DNA of 53,222 nt, from NCBI GenBank assembly GCA_021324795.1, contig JAJPIK010000088.1, positions 1-53,222 on the forward strand. The letters run 5' to 3'. This DNA comes from Chloroflexota bacterium (GTDB taxonomy: Bacteria > Chloroflexota > UBA6077 > FW602-bin22 > CADDYW01). Shown piece by piece: positions 1-10,244 of the stretch (its first letter is position 1; each line of letters begins with the position of its first letter). A model generated the notes under the pieces. That model did no database searches, had not been told where the DNA came from, and saw only the letters and a list, made by a program, of their open reading frames with translations. A program made the translations under genes and the position numbers.

Positions 1-1317
1 ATAGCAGCCCATGACGATGGCCGCTTCGCGACCCTCGGCTCCCAGGTAGTTGGCTTTCATCGCTGCGCTGTACTTTGTTCCTAATTTGAAAGTGTGCCCG
101 AGCTCGAGACCTGGTCCGGTGATCAACGGATGACCACAGCGAATGCACGGGTCACCGGCCTGCACGAGGGTGATGTCGATCTTGCGGTCCAGCGGGAAAT
201 CTCGCCCGGGCAGCACGTTCTTGAAGTGATAGTCCTTGCGATTCGCGCCAGCGATGTAGCTGCGGCCCGGCACCTTGTCGTCGACGATCACCTCGACGTC
301 GCTCAGTCCAACCGGCGAAATAAACCCCGCGGCGACCTGTCCATGCGCCAACTCTTGATCGGTGGCCAGGCGCACGCCGGGCACGTGCAAGGCGTTAGCG
401 AGCTTAACCTCATTGATCTCCTGATCACCACGGACGACGGCCGCAACGAGCTTCCCATCGACGCTGTAGACGACAGTCTTTAGGAAAGCATCCGCGGGCA
501 AGTTGAAGAATGCTTCTAACTCTTCGATGCTCTTGATGTTGGGAGTCTCAATCAGTTCGAGAGGCGGCGCTCCGGCCACGTCCGGACTTGGAGGCTCCTG
601 CATCGCAGTCGCGATTTCCTGATTTGCGGCGTAGCCGCAGTGCGTACAACGAACGATAACCGCCTCCCCAATGTCCGACGGTAAGAGGAATTCGTGGCTA
701 CCGGTCCCGCCGATCATGCCCGGATCAGCTTGAACTGGAATCGCCCCGACGCCAACTCTCTGATAGATATTCACGTACGCTTGATAAACGCTCGGGTAAT
801 AGCGGTCGAGATCCGCGGAGTCTGGATGGAAACTGTAGGCATCCTTCATCAAGAATTCGCGCATGCGGATCAGGCCACCACGTGGGCGTGGCTCATCGCG
901 AACCTTCGTTTGAATCTGATAGAGCATGTAGGGAAGCTGACGATACGACCGCACGTCGCGCCGCGTCAGATCCGTCACGACCTCTTCGTGAGTCATGGCC
1001 AGCACGAATTCACGGTCGTTTCGGTCTTTGATGCGCCAAAGCGTCTCGTCGATGGCATACCAGCGGCCGGACTCCTTCCAGAGCTCAGCAGGAACGATCA
1101 CCGGCATGTTGACCTCCTGCCCGCCGATCTTGTCCATCTCGTCGCGAATGATCGCGGCGATCTTTTGCATCACACGCCAGCCAAGCGGTAGATAGCTGTA
1201 GATCCCGGCCGCGACCTGACGGGCCAGCGCTGCCCGCAAGATCAGTCGGTAACTCTCATTTTCTGCTTCGACTGGAGCCTGGCGTAATGTCCTCCCAAAG
1301 AGTTGTGACTGTCGCAC
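1..1317 (-). CDS. proS: Prolyl-tRNA synthetase, C-terminus cut off by window edge
   Basis: Charges tRNA-Pro with proline in the cytoplasm. The 439 visible residues carry the class II core: a motif-1 region (PLGWRVMQKIA, then IGGQEVNMPV), the motif-2 loop (RDEPRPRGGLIRMREF, then MKDAYSF) and GGTGSHEFL. A YbaK-type editing insertion follows (about residues 225-380, with LKTVVYS and DQEINEVKLAN), so this is the bacterial, E. coli-like form of about 570 residues. The window ends just as motif 3 begins (IVMGCY). The start is a GTG at 1315-1317 behind GAGGAGAA. An ATG a little upstream is in another frame and soon meets a stop. It is the last visible gene of the rpsB operon, a position also seen in Bacillus-type genomes. 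Confidence 0.95.
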   Translation of the reverse strand, partial: MRQSQLFGRTLRQAPVEAENESYRLILRAALARQVAAGIYSYLPLGWRVMQKIAAIIRDEMDKIGGQEVNMPVIVPAELWKESGRWYAIDETLWRIKDRNDREFVLAMTHEEVVTDLTRRDVRSYRQLPYMLYQIQTKVRDEPRPRGGLIRMREFLMKDAYSFHPDSADLDRYYPSVYQAYVNIYQRVGVGAIPVQADPGMIGGTGSHEFLLPSDIGEAVIVRCTHCGYAANQEIATAMQEPPSPDVAGAPPLELIETPNIKSIEELEAFFNLPADAFLKTVVYSVDGKLVAAVVRGDQEINEVKLANALHVPGVRLATDQELAHGQVAAGFISPVGLSDVEVIVDDKVPGRSYIAGANRKDYHFKNVLPGRDFPLDRKIDITLVQAGDPCIRCGHPLITGPGLELGHTFKLGTKYSAAMKANYLGAEGREAAIVMGCY

Positions 1318-1382
1318 CGAACCGTTCTCCTCGCATTGTTCCCCTGAGCATTAGAGAGGTGCCGCCCGCGCGTCTCTCCGCT

Positions 1383-2456
1383 CTAGTGCGGTCCAAAATC
1401 CAAATTGACCGGGAAGAGTAAGTCGAAATAGGTGACGATCAAGAACACCGAAACCAGAAAGGCGAGGCCGATCATGTGAATCATGCTCTCGCGCTGTGGA
1501 CTCATGCGTCGTCCGCGAATCGCTTCGACGATCACGAAAAGTAACCGGCCGCCGTCCAGGCCGGGAATCGGCAGCAAGTTAGCGAAACCGAGACCCGCGC
1601 TAACCGTCGCGGCGACGCTTAGCACCGGGAACCACCAGCCGGTTGCCACGGTTTCGGTCGTCGCTTGGCTCGTTATCTGGTAAATGCCGTAAGGTCCAAT
1701 CGGTCGTGCCGCGTCGGCCGGAATGAGTCCCCGGATCACCATCACCGGGATTGTCAAGGTCAGCACGACAGTCTGAACGGTCTGCTTGATTCCACCGATG
1801 ATCGCCTGGGGTACCGAATAGTAGACTGGCTCGATTTTTAGCGGATGCTCACTTATCCCAATGCCGATTGGACCCTGGTCGCTCGGCCAAGACGTGCGTG
1901 GAGTGACCGTCAGGTCGATCGTTTGCTGGTTGCGCCGGATTTCGACAGATAAAGGTTTTCCCAGCGATGAGTAAGTGATCAATGAGATCTGACCAGGACG
2001 CTCGATCGCCTGGCCGGCAAATTTGACGATCAGGTCGCCGGCCTTGAGACCAGCGTGATCGGCTGGCGAGCCCGGCACGACCTCGGAAACAATCACGTCA
2101 CTTTTGGTCACCGTTGGCCAACCAGAGGCGTAGGCGCCCGAGAAGAGAATGATCGCAACGATGAAATTCATGGTTGCGCCGGCGATCAGAATCGCTATCC
2201 GCCACCAGCGACTTGCCGAGGCGAAGCTGCGCGGAGCAGTGGGGTCCTCTTCACCAAGCATGCGGACGAAGCCGCCCAGCGGCACCATATTCAGTGAATA
2301 AACGGTTTCGCCGCGCCGAATCGCGAAGAGCCGAGGTGGAAAACCGATACCAAATTCCTCGACCTTCACGCCGGCTCGTTTCGCCAAGATGAAGTGTCCC
2401 AATTCATGGACTAGGATCAAAGCGCCAAGAAGTACGACGAATACAACGACGTCCAC
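1383..2456 (-). CDS. rseP: RIP zinc metalloprotease RseP (site-2 protease)
   Basis: Intramembrane site-2 protease, which in known members cleaves anti-sigma factors or signal-peptide remnants within the membrane. Visible features are the catalytic HELGH in the first transmembrane segment, a PDZ domain in the middle (SPADHAGLKAGD) and the second active-site motif PIPGLDGGRLLF near the C-terminus, followed by the last membrane helices. I place the start at GTG 2454-2456, preceded by GAGGGGG and giving a protein of 357 residues that begins directly with the first helix. A longer reading from GTG 2564 would overlap the dxr stop as GTGA but adds 36 residues of non-conserved-looking sequence and has no ribosome site. 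It lies downstream of dxr, the common order in Gram-positive-type operons. Confidence 0.93.
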   Translation of the reverse strand: MDVVVFVVLLGALILVHELGHFILAKRAGVKVEEFGIGFPPRLFAIRRGETVYSLNMVPLGGFVRMLGEEDPTAPRSFASASRWWRIAILIAGATMNFIVAIILFSGAYASGWPTVTKSDVIVSEVVPGSPADHAGLKAGDLIVKFAGQAIERPGQISLITYSSLGKPLSVEIRRNQQTIDLTVTPRTSWPSDQGPIGIGISEHPLKIEPVYYSVPQAIIGGIKQTVQTVVLTLTIPVMVIRGLIPADAARPIGPYGIYQITSQATTETVATGWWFPVLSVAATVSAGLGFANLLPIPGLDGGRLLFVIVEAIRGRRMSPQRESMIHMIGLAFLVSVFLIVTYFDLLFPVNLDFGPH

Positions 2457-2560
2457 TTGTCCCCCTCGCCTCGATTGCTCACCATTGAGCGGATGGATAC
2501 CGCCCGAGGCGGCTACCCGGGCGGATCCTCTGCTTGCCAGCCCAACCTGCTGTGCTCTGA

Positions 2561-3733
2561 TCACGCACGTCGCGTGCCCCGGTCAAGAGACGCTTCCAAG
2601 TCCTCGCGAGTTCGGCGGTCTGCGTCGAGTACATCATCGAGCGTTGGCTGGGCGATCAGGCGATGCGCTTGGAGCGCTCGATCGACGACGTTGGGAATGT
2701 CGGCAAAGCCGATCTTTCCTTCGAGAAAGAGCCGTACCGCGACGTCGTCTGCAGCACTGAGCACCGCCGGTGCTGTGCCTCCGGTCTTGGCCGCGTCGAG
2801 CGCCAAATTGAAACACGGGTAGCGCCGTCGGTTCAGTGGACTGAAGCTGAGCTTCCCAATCTCAGTCAATTTCAATCGCGGCCAAGACGCCGGAAACCTT
2901 TCGGGATAGGTAAGGGCATGCTGAACCGGAATGCGCATATCCGGCGGCCCCAGAGCGGCGCGGAGTGAGCCATCATAGAACTCGACCAGGGCATGGACGA
3001 TACTCTCGCGATGAAGCAGCACGTCGATCTTTTCATAGGGAAGGCCGAAGAGCCAATGGGCTTCGATGACTTCGAAGCCTTTATTCATCAGCGTGGCGGA
3101 GTCGATCGTCACTTTCGGCCCCATCACCCAGTTGGGATGTGCCAGCGCCTCTTCGCGACTGACCGCGGCCAACTCTTCAATAGGGCGATCGCGGAATGCC
3201 CCTCCCGAAGCGGTTAGGATGATGCGCTCGATGGAACTGCAGGCGAGGTCGCCCCCGAGCCGACAGTCGCCAGCGAAGCATTGCCAGACCGCACTGTGCT
3301 CGCTGTCAACAGGCAAGATTGGCACGCCTACTCGCTGTGCCTCGGCCATGACCCATTGCCCGGCCATCACCAAGACTTCCTTGTTCGCCAGGGCGACCAG
3401 CTTACGGGCACGAATCGCGGTGAGGGTTGGAGCGAGACCAGTTGAGCCTACGGTCGCGATGAGCACGAGATCGGCTTCGGGCAGCTCACACAGGTTCTCC
3501 AGCGTCGTGGTGATGGCTCCGTGCCATTCCTGGGCGGCCGTTAGAGACGGGGCGTTCACGTACGATGGCTTAAAGTCGTGGACCTGACGGGCAAGGACGT
3601 CCAAACGCTTTCCGGCGGCCAGGCCAACCACGCGTAGCTCGGCCGGGTGAGCCCGGACGACTTCGAGGGCTTGCTGGCCGATCGATCCGGTGCTGCCAAC
3701 AATAACGATTGAGCGCGTCACTTTTTCGACCAT
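2561..3733 (-). CDS. dxr: 1-deoxy-D-xylulose 5-phosphate reductoisomerase
   Basis: Converts DXP to 2-C-methyl-D-erythritol 4-phosphate with NADPH, the committed step of the MEP isoprenoid pathway. The protein has the usual length (390 residues). The NADPH-binding GSTGSIG is at about residues 13-19, then LANKEVLVMAG, the metal-binding stretch PVDSEHSAVWQC, SGGAFRD and the conserved KVTIDSATLMNKG and PDMRIPVQHALTYP. It starts 2 nt after the cdsA stop, so translation is probably coupled. Together with uppS in the same operon it links precursor synthesis to undecaprenyl phosphate, the wall lipid carrier. An internal GTG four codons in is a possible alternative start. Confidence 0.97.
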   Translation of the reverse strand: MVEKVTRSIVIVGSTGSIGQQALEVVRAHPAELRVVGLAAGKRLDVLARQVHDFKPSYVNAPSLTAAQEWHGAITTTLENLCELPEADLVLIATVGSTGLAPTLTAIRARKLVALANKEVLVMAGQWVMAEAQRVGVPILPVDSEHSAVWQCFAGDCRLGGDLACSSIERIILTASGGAFRDRPIEELAAVSREEALAHPNWVMGPKVTIDSATLMNKGFEVIEAHWLFGLPYEKIDVLLHRESIVHALVEFYDGSLRAALGPPDMRIPVQHALTYPERFPASWPRLKLTEIGKLSFSPLNRRRYPCFNLALDAAKTGGTAPAVLSAADDVAVRLFLEGKIGFADIPNVVDRALQAHRLIAQPTLDDVLDADRRTREDLEASLDRGTRRA

Positions 3734-3735
3734 CT

Positions 3736-4562
3736 CTAGGCGAAGCCAACTATTGTTCCAAATAAGAATACCACGATCACTGAAAATACTAGACTATCGA
3801 TACGGTCGAGAATCCCGCCGTGTCCCGGAATCAATTGCCCAGCGTCCTTTACTCCGGCGTGTCGCTTCAAAGCAGATTCGGCAAGGTCTCCCAGGATCGC
3901 GGCGATTGCCAGGATCAGGCCGAGCGCACCGCCGGCTCCGGTGGATATCCCAACGTCAGGTGCCCAAACGAACGAAACAATCGCACCGGCGAGCAGGCCG
4001 GCGCAAGTGCCTTCCCAGGTCTTTTGGGGACTGACCGCTGGCCAGAGCAGATGGCGACCAATCAGCCGACCGACGGCGTAGGCCGCCGTGTCGACGGCCC
4101 AGACCGTGGTAAGGATGAGTAAAACCCAGATCGCCCCAAAATCGAATGCTAGGCGCCCGCCAAGGACGAGAACAAAACTACCACTCCACGACCGTTCGAT
4201 CATGAGCAGAGCGCCTGGCAAGCCCGCGTAGACTGCCGCGACGAAGCTGTTGGGCCAGACACTTTGCTTACCGTTCGGCCTACCTGATTCTAACGTGTAA
4301 GCAACTAGATTGGCGACGAGCACGATCGCCAGCGCACTTAGGACGCCGACCGCGCCACGCGTTGCGCCAGCAACCAGTACCAGTGTCCCCCCCGTCGCGA
4401 ATAGCTCAGAGATCGCTCGGTAGTCAGGCTGGAGCAAGGCGATCGATTCGCGCGCGGCGAGCGCGGCTGCGAGGACTAGTAGGGCGAAAAAGAGCGGACC
4501 ACCGAGCCAAATCACCCCGACAATGATCGGAATCGCGACGACTGCCGAGGCAATCCGGGCGA

Positions 4563-4569
<7 letters not shown>
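3736..4569 (-). CDS. cdsA: Phosphatidate cytidylyltransferase (CDP-diglyceride synthase)
   Basis: Makes CDP-diacylglycerol from CTP and phosphatidic acid at the inner face of the membrane, the branch point for anionic phospholipids. The 277-residue protein is strongly hydrophobic with about seven or eight membrane segments. The C-terminal family signature is intact ([20 protein letters not shown] followed by ILDRIDS), as is the upstream SPQKTWEG. It overlaps the end of uppS by 7 nt, which suggests translational coupling within the rpsB operon. Confidence 0.96.
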
Positions 4570-5305
<736 letters not shown>

Positions 5306-5309
<4 letters not shown>

Positions 5310-5875
5310 ACTTCCAGAACTTCCTGTTCTTTGCGCAAACCAGCGCGATCGATCTCTGCGATCGCCGCCTCGGTCTGCTTTTGGAGACGCTCCTGACCGC
5401 GCCGCGAGTCGTCTTCAGAGATCTTCTTGTCCTTTTCAAGCTTTTTGAGCTCTTCAAGGGCGTCACGGCGGCAATTACGGACGTGGACTCGCCCCTCTTC
5501 GACCCGACGTTTGGTCAGCTTGACGAGATCTTTACGGCGTTCCTCGGTGAGGGGGGGAATGTTCAAACGAACCAGCTTCCCATCACTGGTTGGAGTAAGT
5601 CCGAGGTCCGATTTGAGAATTGCCTTTTCGATCGCGCCTAAAACTGACCTATCCCACGGTTGAATTACCAAGGTGCGTGGCTCCGGTACCGAAATCGCGG
5701 CGACCTGAGGCAATGGGGTCGGAACACCATAATAATCCACTCGAATCTTATCGAGGAGGGCAGGTGAAGCGCGCCCCGTTCGAATCGCCGCGAGATCGTG
5801 CCCCAATGATTCCTGGGCGTGATGCATGCATTCTTCGGCACGTTTGAGGACGTCCGAAACCAGGTCCTGTGACAT
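5306..5875 (-). CDS. frr: Ribosome recycling factor
   Basis: Splits the post-termination ribosome together with EF-G. The 189-residue protein is the usual length, with the three-helix-bundle core sequences [16 protein letters not shown], the hinge and beta domain VPTPLPQVA and [11 protein letters not shown], and [16 protein letters not shown]. The ATG at 5873-5875 follows pyrH after a 32-nt gap, and the gene ends in a 4-nt overlap with uppS. Placement between pyrH and uppS is the classical bacterial order. Confidence 0.97.
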
Positions 5876-5907
5876 TCGGTGAACCTCCGGGCAGGTCGGC
5901 TAGGTGT

Positions 5908-6624
5908 TCAGGACACCAGTGTGCCAATTGGACAGCCTTCGATCACCCGCCGAATGTTGCCCTCGACGCCGAGATCGAAGACGACGATCGGGAGCTTGTT
6001 ATCCATGCAGAGGGAGAGCGCGGTGCTGTCCATCACCTTGAGCCTCAGATTGAGCGCGTCAATATACGAAAGATGGGTAAATTTTCGGGCCCTCGAGTTG
6101 ACCCGGGGGTCCGAATCGTAGACCGCGTCGACCTGATTTTTCGCCATGAGCAAAGCGTCAGCCCCGATTTCGATAGCCCTGAGCGCGGCCGCCGTGTCGG
6201 TGCTGACGTAAGGGTTACCGGTTCCCGCTGCGAAAATGACGACCCGCCCTTTTTCCAGGTGACGGATCGCCCGTCGGCGGATGAACGGTTCGGCGACTGC
6301 AGTCACGGTGATCGCCGTTTGCAGCCGCGTGTCAACCTTGATCTTCTCGAGGGCATCTTGAAGGGCAAGCGCGTTGATGATCGTTGCCAACATCCCGGCG
6401 TAATCTGCCTGGGCGCGGTCCATCCCACGTTCAGCCGCGGCCTGGCCGCGCCAGATATTTCCGCCTCCGACGACGATGCCCAGATCAATTTGGCAATTCT
6501 GGACGACGTCCCGGATCTGTTCGGCGATACAACTCAAGGTGGGGGCGTCGATAATCGTGCCGGAGTGGCCTCCGGTCAACGCCTCACCACTGATTTTAAG
6601 CATGACGCGCTTGTATTGGGTCAA
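5908..6624 (-). CDS. pyrH: UMP kinase
   Basis: Phosphorylates UMP to UDP, an amino-acid-kinase-fold enzyme specific to bacteria that is usually hexameric and controlled by GTP and UTP. The 238 residues show KISGEALTG at the N-terminus, the glycine-rich [10 protein letters not shown] and the late [16 protein letters not shown] and [10 protein letters not shown] blocks. The start appears to be a TTG at 6622-6624 that overlaps the tsf stop as TTGA. The next in-frame ATG (6603) would remove the first beta strand. Confidence 0.96.
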   Translation of the reverse strand: MTQYKRVMLKISGEALTGGHSGTIIDAPTLSCIAEQIRDVVQNCQIDLGIVVGGGNIWRGQAAAERGMDRAQADYAGMLATIINALALQDALEKIKVDTRLQTAITVTAVAEPFIRRRAIRHLEKGRVVIFAAGTGNPYVSTDTAAALRAIEIGADALLMAKNQVDAVYDSDPRVNSRARKFTHLSYIDALNLRLKVMDSTALSLCMDNKLPIVVFDLGVEGNIRRVIEGCPIGTLVS

Positions 6625-7142
6625 GATACCGCCTCGGGCTCCTCACCGAGCGCATATCGAACGAAGCGTCGGACGCGAATCGATTCGCCAAGCTTAGCGA
6701 TGTAGCGCTTGATCAGATCTTCGATCGTGATGCTCGGATCCTTGATGAAAGGCTGAGCAAGTAAGGCGAGCTCACTCACCTGGGCGGCGTCATCCGGTGG
6801 CACCTCACTCGGTAAAACGTACTTCGGACCCGTCGCCGCGACTTGCATGGCAATATCGTGAGCGAGCTGACGGAAGTCATCGGTCCGAGCCACAAAGTCG
6901 GTCTCGCAGTTCACCTCAACCATTGCACCGATGCGACCACCAGCGTGGATGTAGGCATCAATGAGGCCCTGCTGGGCTACCCGTCCGGCCTTCTTCTCAG
7001 CACGGGCCAATCCTTGGCGGTGGAGAATCTCCGTCGCCTTTTCCATGTTGCCGCCCGCCTCGACGAGCGCCCGTTTGCATTCCATCACGCCAGCGCCAGT
7101 GCGCTCGCGTAGCTCTTTCACCGCTGATGCTGATACTTCCAA
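6621..7142 (-). CDS. tsf: Elongation factor Ts, short form
   Basis: Guanine-nucleotide exchange factor that reloads EF-Tu. The N-terminal UBA-like domain (about residues 1-50, with [13 protein letters not shown]) is followed by the core with [12 protein letters not shown]. At 173 residues it is far shorter than the 283-residue E. coli protein and lacks the second core subdomain and coiled-coil, as in other short bacterial EF-Ts such as that of Thermus. The start is TTG 7140-7142 behind GAGGGAAGA. It is separated from rpsB by 167 nt containing a strong hairpin. Confidence 0.95.
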   Translation of the reverse strand: MEVSASAVKELRERTGAGVMECKRALVEAGGNMEKATEILHRQGLARAEKKAGRVAQQGLIDAYIHAGGRIGAMVEVNCETDFVARTDDFRQLAHDIAMQVAATGPKYVLPSEVPPDDAAQVSELALLAQPFIKDPSITIEDLIKRYIAKLGESIRVRRFVRYALGEEPEAVS

Positions 7143-7226
7143 TCTTCCCTCACCTTATCAGGTTCACGAGCCTAATCGTGCTTCGTTTAGCATTCCAGCC
7201 TCCCCTGGCTGAGTGACCAGTACGAG

Positions 7227-7257
7227 CGAAGAATCTCCCCCTCTCGGAGATCCTTCG
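7227..7257. repeat. Hairpin in the rpsB-tsf spacer
   Basis: Two 12-nt arms (7227-7238 and 7246-7257) pair at 11 of 12 positions around a 7-nt C-rich loop. There is no T run at either end in the right place, so it is not a typical intrinsic terminator. It could lower tsf expression relative to rpsB, or be a dispersed intergenic repeat: the second arm (GATCCTTCG, then CTC and CAG) resembles the repeat arms near 36190-36281. Confidence 0.6.
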
Positions 7258-7309
7258 TCGTTTCGCTCCTCAGAATGGCAAAAGAATGGCAAAAAAGGCG
7301 GTGGGAGGA

Positions 7310-8179
7310 TTAAACGGCTGCCGTCGAAGTGACGTCCTCTTCGACGAAATCTTCCTCGCTCATGTCACCCGGGTATTCGATCTCTGGCTTCTCTTCCCCC
7401 TCTTCTTCATCGGCCAAAGCAACGTACTCGGGAACCTCGCCTTCCTCGGCTGACGCAGTTGCTTCCTTGGCTTCCTGCTCTTCGGCGGCCTTGCGCAGGT
7501 TAATTCCTTCAAGCACAGCGTCAGCTATCTTGCTCGAAAGAAGCTTCACCGCCCGAATTGCATCGTCGTTGGCTGGAATTGGATAGTCGATCTCATCAGG
7601 ATTGCAATTGGTATCGACCAGAGCAACAATCGGAATCTCCAACCGACGCGCCTCGGCCACCGCGAGTCGCTCCTTATGGGGATCGATCACGAAGAGCGCA
7701 TTCGGCAGACGGCGCATCGTCTTGATACCGCCGAGTAGGCGATTCAAGCGGACGATCTCTTCTTCACGTTGGCTGGCTTCCTTCTTCGGCAGCCGCTCGA
7801 ACTCGCCGGCTGCCTTCGCCGATTCGAGCTCTTCCAATCGCTTCAGTCGCGTTTGGATAGTGCGGAAATTCGTGAGCATCCCACCAAGCCACCGCTGATT
7901 GACGTAAAATTGCTCGGAGCGCTTGGCCTCGTTCTCGATCGCTTCTTGCGCCTGCTTTTTCGTGCCGACAAAGAGAATGGTACCGTTGGCCTGAGCAAGA
8001 TCACGGATGAAATTGTACGCCTCGGTAAGCTTGCTGACAGTCTGCTGGAGGTCGATGATGTGAATGCCGTTGCGCTCAGTGAAGATGAAAGGCTTCATTC
8101 GCGGGTTCCAACGACGGGTTTGGTGCCCGAAATGAACGCCCGCCTCGAGCAGCAACTTCATGGACACGACGTTAGGCAT
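7310..8179 (-). CDS. rpsB: 30S ribosomal protein S2
   Basis: Structural protein of the small subunit and first gene of the large minus-strand operon. The family core is intact: [52 protein letters not shown] and the late [21 protein letters not shown] choose ATG 8177-8179 (MPNVVSM), giving 289 residues. The reading frame is open upstream to 8251 but that stretch looks like leader. Ribosome-site spacing to this ATG is long (GGGAGA 13 nt away), and ATG 8161 is the alternative. The last 50 or so residues form a very acidic Glu-rich tail beyond the conserved domain. Confidence 0.96.
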   Translation of the reverse strand: MPNVVSMKLLLEAGVHFGHQTRRWNPRMKPFIFTERNGIHIIDLQQTVSKLTEAYNFIRDLAQANGTILFVGTKKQAQEAIENEAKRSEQFYVNQRWLGGMLTNFRTIQTRLKRLEELESAKAAGEFERLPKKEASQREEEIVRLNRLLGGIKTMRRLPNALFVIDPHKERLAVAEARRLEIPIVALVDTNCNPDEIDYPIPANDDAIRAVKLLSSKIADAVLEGINLRKAAEEQEAKEATASAEEGEVPEYVALADEEEGEEKPEIEYPGDMSEEDFVEEDVTSTAAV

Positions 8180-8210
8180 CGAAAAATTTAGATCTCCCTT
8201 CGTTTTTTGT

Positions 8211-8231
8211 CGGCCTCTGATGAGAGGACCG
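8211..8231 (-). other. Hairpin in the rpsB mRNA leader
   Basis: On the minus strand CGG-T-CCTCT, a CATC loop, and AGAGG-CCG form an 8-bp stem with a single bulged T, about 30-50 nt before the rpsB start and inside the roughly 150-nt leader. Ribosomal protein S2 leaders are autoregulatory in several phyla, but the match here is only a predicted hairpin in the right place. Confidence 0.35.
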
Positions 8232-8338
8232 GCCCCTTCCTGCTTCGTCATCCCGAGTGGGAACCAGCGCCGTGAGGGCCGTCTGGCACGACCGCACCGG
8301 TCGGAAACAGTGCAGAGTACACCCTTTGGTGCAAAAAA

Positions 8339-8367
8339 AGTATACCATCCGGCCGGAGCGGGAGCAA
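8339..8367 (-). promoter_or_regulatory. Sigma-70-type promoter of the rpsB operon
   Basis: On the minus strand, TTGCTC (8362-8367), a 17-nt spacer and TATACT (8339-8344). It lies 7 nt beyond the dppC stop and is followed by a run of T residues, so the transcript would begin around 8330 and have a leader of about 150 nt. It would drive rpsB through proS. Confidence 0.7.
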
Positions 8368-8373
8368 GCGAGA

Positions 8374-9267
8374 TTACCGGCGGCGTGGGATCAAAAGAAC
8401 GTGCAGGCCATCGGAGAGGAAGTTCAAGCCGACCAGAAGAACGACGAGTGTCACGCCGGGAAAGATCGGATACCAGGGAGCCTGACCGAGAACCGCCTGG
8501 GATTCATTGAGCATGGTGCCCAGCGATGGGTCTGGTGGCTGAATGCCCAGACCGAGGTAGCTCAGGGCAGCTTCGAGCAGGATCGCCTGGCCGACCGTGT
8601 TCGAGGCTTGGACCAGCACCGGCGAGAGGGAATTCGGCAAGATGTGCCGCGCCAGGACGCGCCAGTGGCTGGCGCCAAGCGCACGCGCGGCCAGGACGTA
8701 GTCTCGCTCCTTCTCGACGAGCGTCGAGGCCCGAACCAGCCGTGAAAAGAAGGGGATGCCGGTTAGCGCGCCGGCGACGATGACGCTGGTTGTCCCCGGG
8801 CCAAGGACGGTTGCCGTGGCGATGCCCAGCAAGGCGCCGGGAAAGGCCAGGAGCACGTCCCAGAGCCGCATGATCACCGTGTCAAAGGCGCGACCGAAGT
8901 ATCCGGCGAGCACTCCGGTCGAGATGCCGACGATGGCGCCCAGGAGCATCGCTGCCCCGCCGACGATGAATGATAACCGCGCCCCGGCGATCACCCGAGC
9001 CAGAATGTCCCGTCCAAGCTCGTCGGTGCCCAGCGGAAACCGGGCGCTGGGTGGGCTGAGCACGTAGTCGCGATAGATCGTAGTCGGATCGACGCCGAGC
9101 AGCAGCGGTCCCAGAAAGGCGATGAGCAGGAGAAGCAGAGTGATGAGCAACCCCGCCGTCGCCATTGGACTGTGCGCGATCCAGCGCAACGCGCCGCGCA
9201 CCTGGCCGAGTGGACGAGCGGGGGTTGGCGCTTCGAAAACCTCGCCCGATGCTTCCAGCAGGGTCAT
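8374..9267 (-). CDS. ABC transporter permease, DppC/OppC type
   Basis: Second transmembrane subunit of a dipeptide/oligopeptide/nickel-type importer. The 297-residue protein has a cytoplasmic N-terminus, a first helix at about residues 38-58, then the BPD_transp_1 domain with five more segments. [17 protein letters not shown] is the typical DppC entry motif and the ATPase-contacting EAA loop reads [17 protein letters not shown]. Its ATG overlaps the dppB stop by 4 nt. No ATPase gene (dppD/dppF) follows: the next element is the rpsB promoter, so the complex must borrow ATPases encoded elsewhere. The substrate cannot be told from sequence. Confidence 0.93.
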   Translation of the reverse strand: MTLLEASGEVFEAPTPARPLGQVRGALRWIAHSPMATAGLLITLLLLLIAFLGPLLLGVDPTTIYRDYVLSPPSARFPLGTDELGRDILARVIAGARLSFIVGGAAMLLGAIVGISTGVLAGYFGRAFDTVIMRLWDVLLAFPGALLGIATATVLGPGTTSVIVAGALTGIPFFSRLVRASTLVEKERDYVLAARALGASHWRVLARHILPNSLSPVLVQASNTVGQAILLEAALSYLGLGIQPPDPSLGTMLNESQAVLGQAPWYPIFPGVTLVVLLVGLNFLSDGLHVLLIPRRR

Positions 9268-10244
9268 GCCATCACGCCTCCACCGAGGCGAACTCGTGGA
9301 TCAAGGAAGCCATAGCTCAGGTCGGTCAGGAGGTTGATTACGAGAAAAATGAAGACGAAGGTCAGCAGTCCGCCCTGGACGACGGCGTAATCGCGGTTCA
9401 GGATACCATCGAGCAGAAGCTGCCCCACCCCGGGCCAGGCGAAGACAGACTCGATGATGACTGCTCCCCCCAGCAGGCGGCCGATCTGTAAGCCAACGAT
9501 CGTCACGATAGCGACGAGAGCATTGCGAACGACGTGGCGACTCAAAACCGCCCGCTCGACGACGCCCTTCGCCCGGGCGGTCCGGACGTAATCCAGCCCC
9601 ATCACGTCGAGGATCGCCGACTTGACGAACCGGGTCAAGGTGCAGATGGTCGGCAAAGCCAGAGTGGCAGCCGGCATCGCCAGGTGCTGCAGGAAGGGTC
9701 CCGGACGGGTCAGCGATGGGGAGTAGCCGGACGCGGGGAGCAGGTGGAGCTGAAGCGCGAAGACGAGGATGAGGATGATCCCGAACCAGAAAGGCGGGAT
9801 GGCGAGGCCGAAGCCGCTGAGGCCGGTGACCAGGTAATCGACCAACGACCCCTCGCGGAGCGCAGCCCAGAGCCCGAGGGGAAAGCTGACGAGCAGCGAT
9901 AACGCGAGCGCGGCTGCTGCCAGCTCGGCGGTCGCGGGAATCCTTTGGCCAAGCAGGCTCAGGACCGGATAGTCGTTCTGAAACGACTTGCCCAGGTCGC
10001 CCTGAGCGACGCGCCGCACCCAAGCGAGGTATTGAACCGGAATTGGCTGGTCGAGCCCCATCTCGCGTCGCACTGCCTGAACGACCGTGTTCGAGGCGTC
10101 GGTCCCGGCGTAGATCAGGGCCGGATCACCCGGGAGTAGACGAATCAAGAGAAAGAGCGCCATCGACGCGAGAAATAGGACGAGTGCCATTTGGACGACA
10201 CGTCCCAGGATGTAATAGCCCACCGTCACGCTCCCGCGAGCCAC
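9264..10244 (-). CDS. ABC transporter permease, DppB/OppB type
   Basis: First permease subunit of the importer. Features are the N-terminal helix (YYILGRVVQMALVLF), the conserved LLPGDPA and LDQPIPVQYLAWV periplasmic-side region, the EAA loop DYVRTARAKGVVERAVLSRH and the closing LLTDLSYGFLDPRVRLG typical of DppB. The length of 326 residues is normal. The start is GTG at 10242-10244, overlapping the end of the binding-protein gene by 19 nt. GTG 10221-10223, closer to a GGGAG site, is an alternative that keeps all membrane segments. Order binding protein, B, C matches classical dpp/opp operons. Confidence 0.93.
   Translation of the reverse strand: MARGSVTVGYYILGRVVQMALVLFLASMALFLLIRLLPGDPALIYAGTDASNTVVQAVRREMGLDQPIPVQYLAWVRRVAQGDLGKSFQNDYPVLSLLGQRIPATAELAAAALALSLLVSFPLGLWAALREGSLVDYLVTGLSGFGLAIPPFWFGIILILVFALQLHLLPASGYSPSLTRPGPFLQHLAMPAATLALPTICTLTRFVKSAILDVMGLDYVRTARAKGVVERAVLSRHVVRNALVAIVTIVGLQIGRLLGGAVIIESVFAWPGVGQLLLDGILNRDYAVVQGGLLTFVFIFLVINLLTDLSYGFLDPRVRLGGGVMA

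Noticed and set aside
5869..6705. 278-residue plus-strand open frame opposite frr, pyrH and tsf
   Set aside because: Its translation has no recognisable domain, it lies wholly on the antisense of three genes with clear family motifs, and no ribosome site or conserved start is seen.
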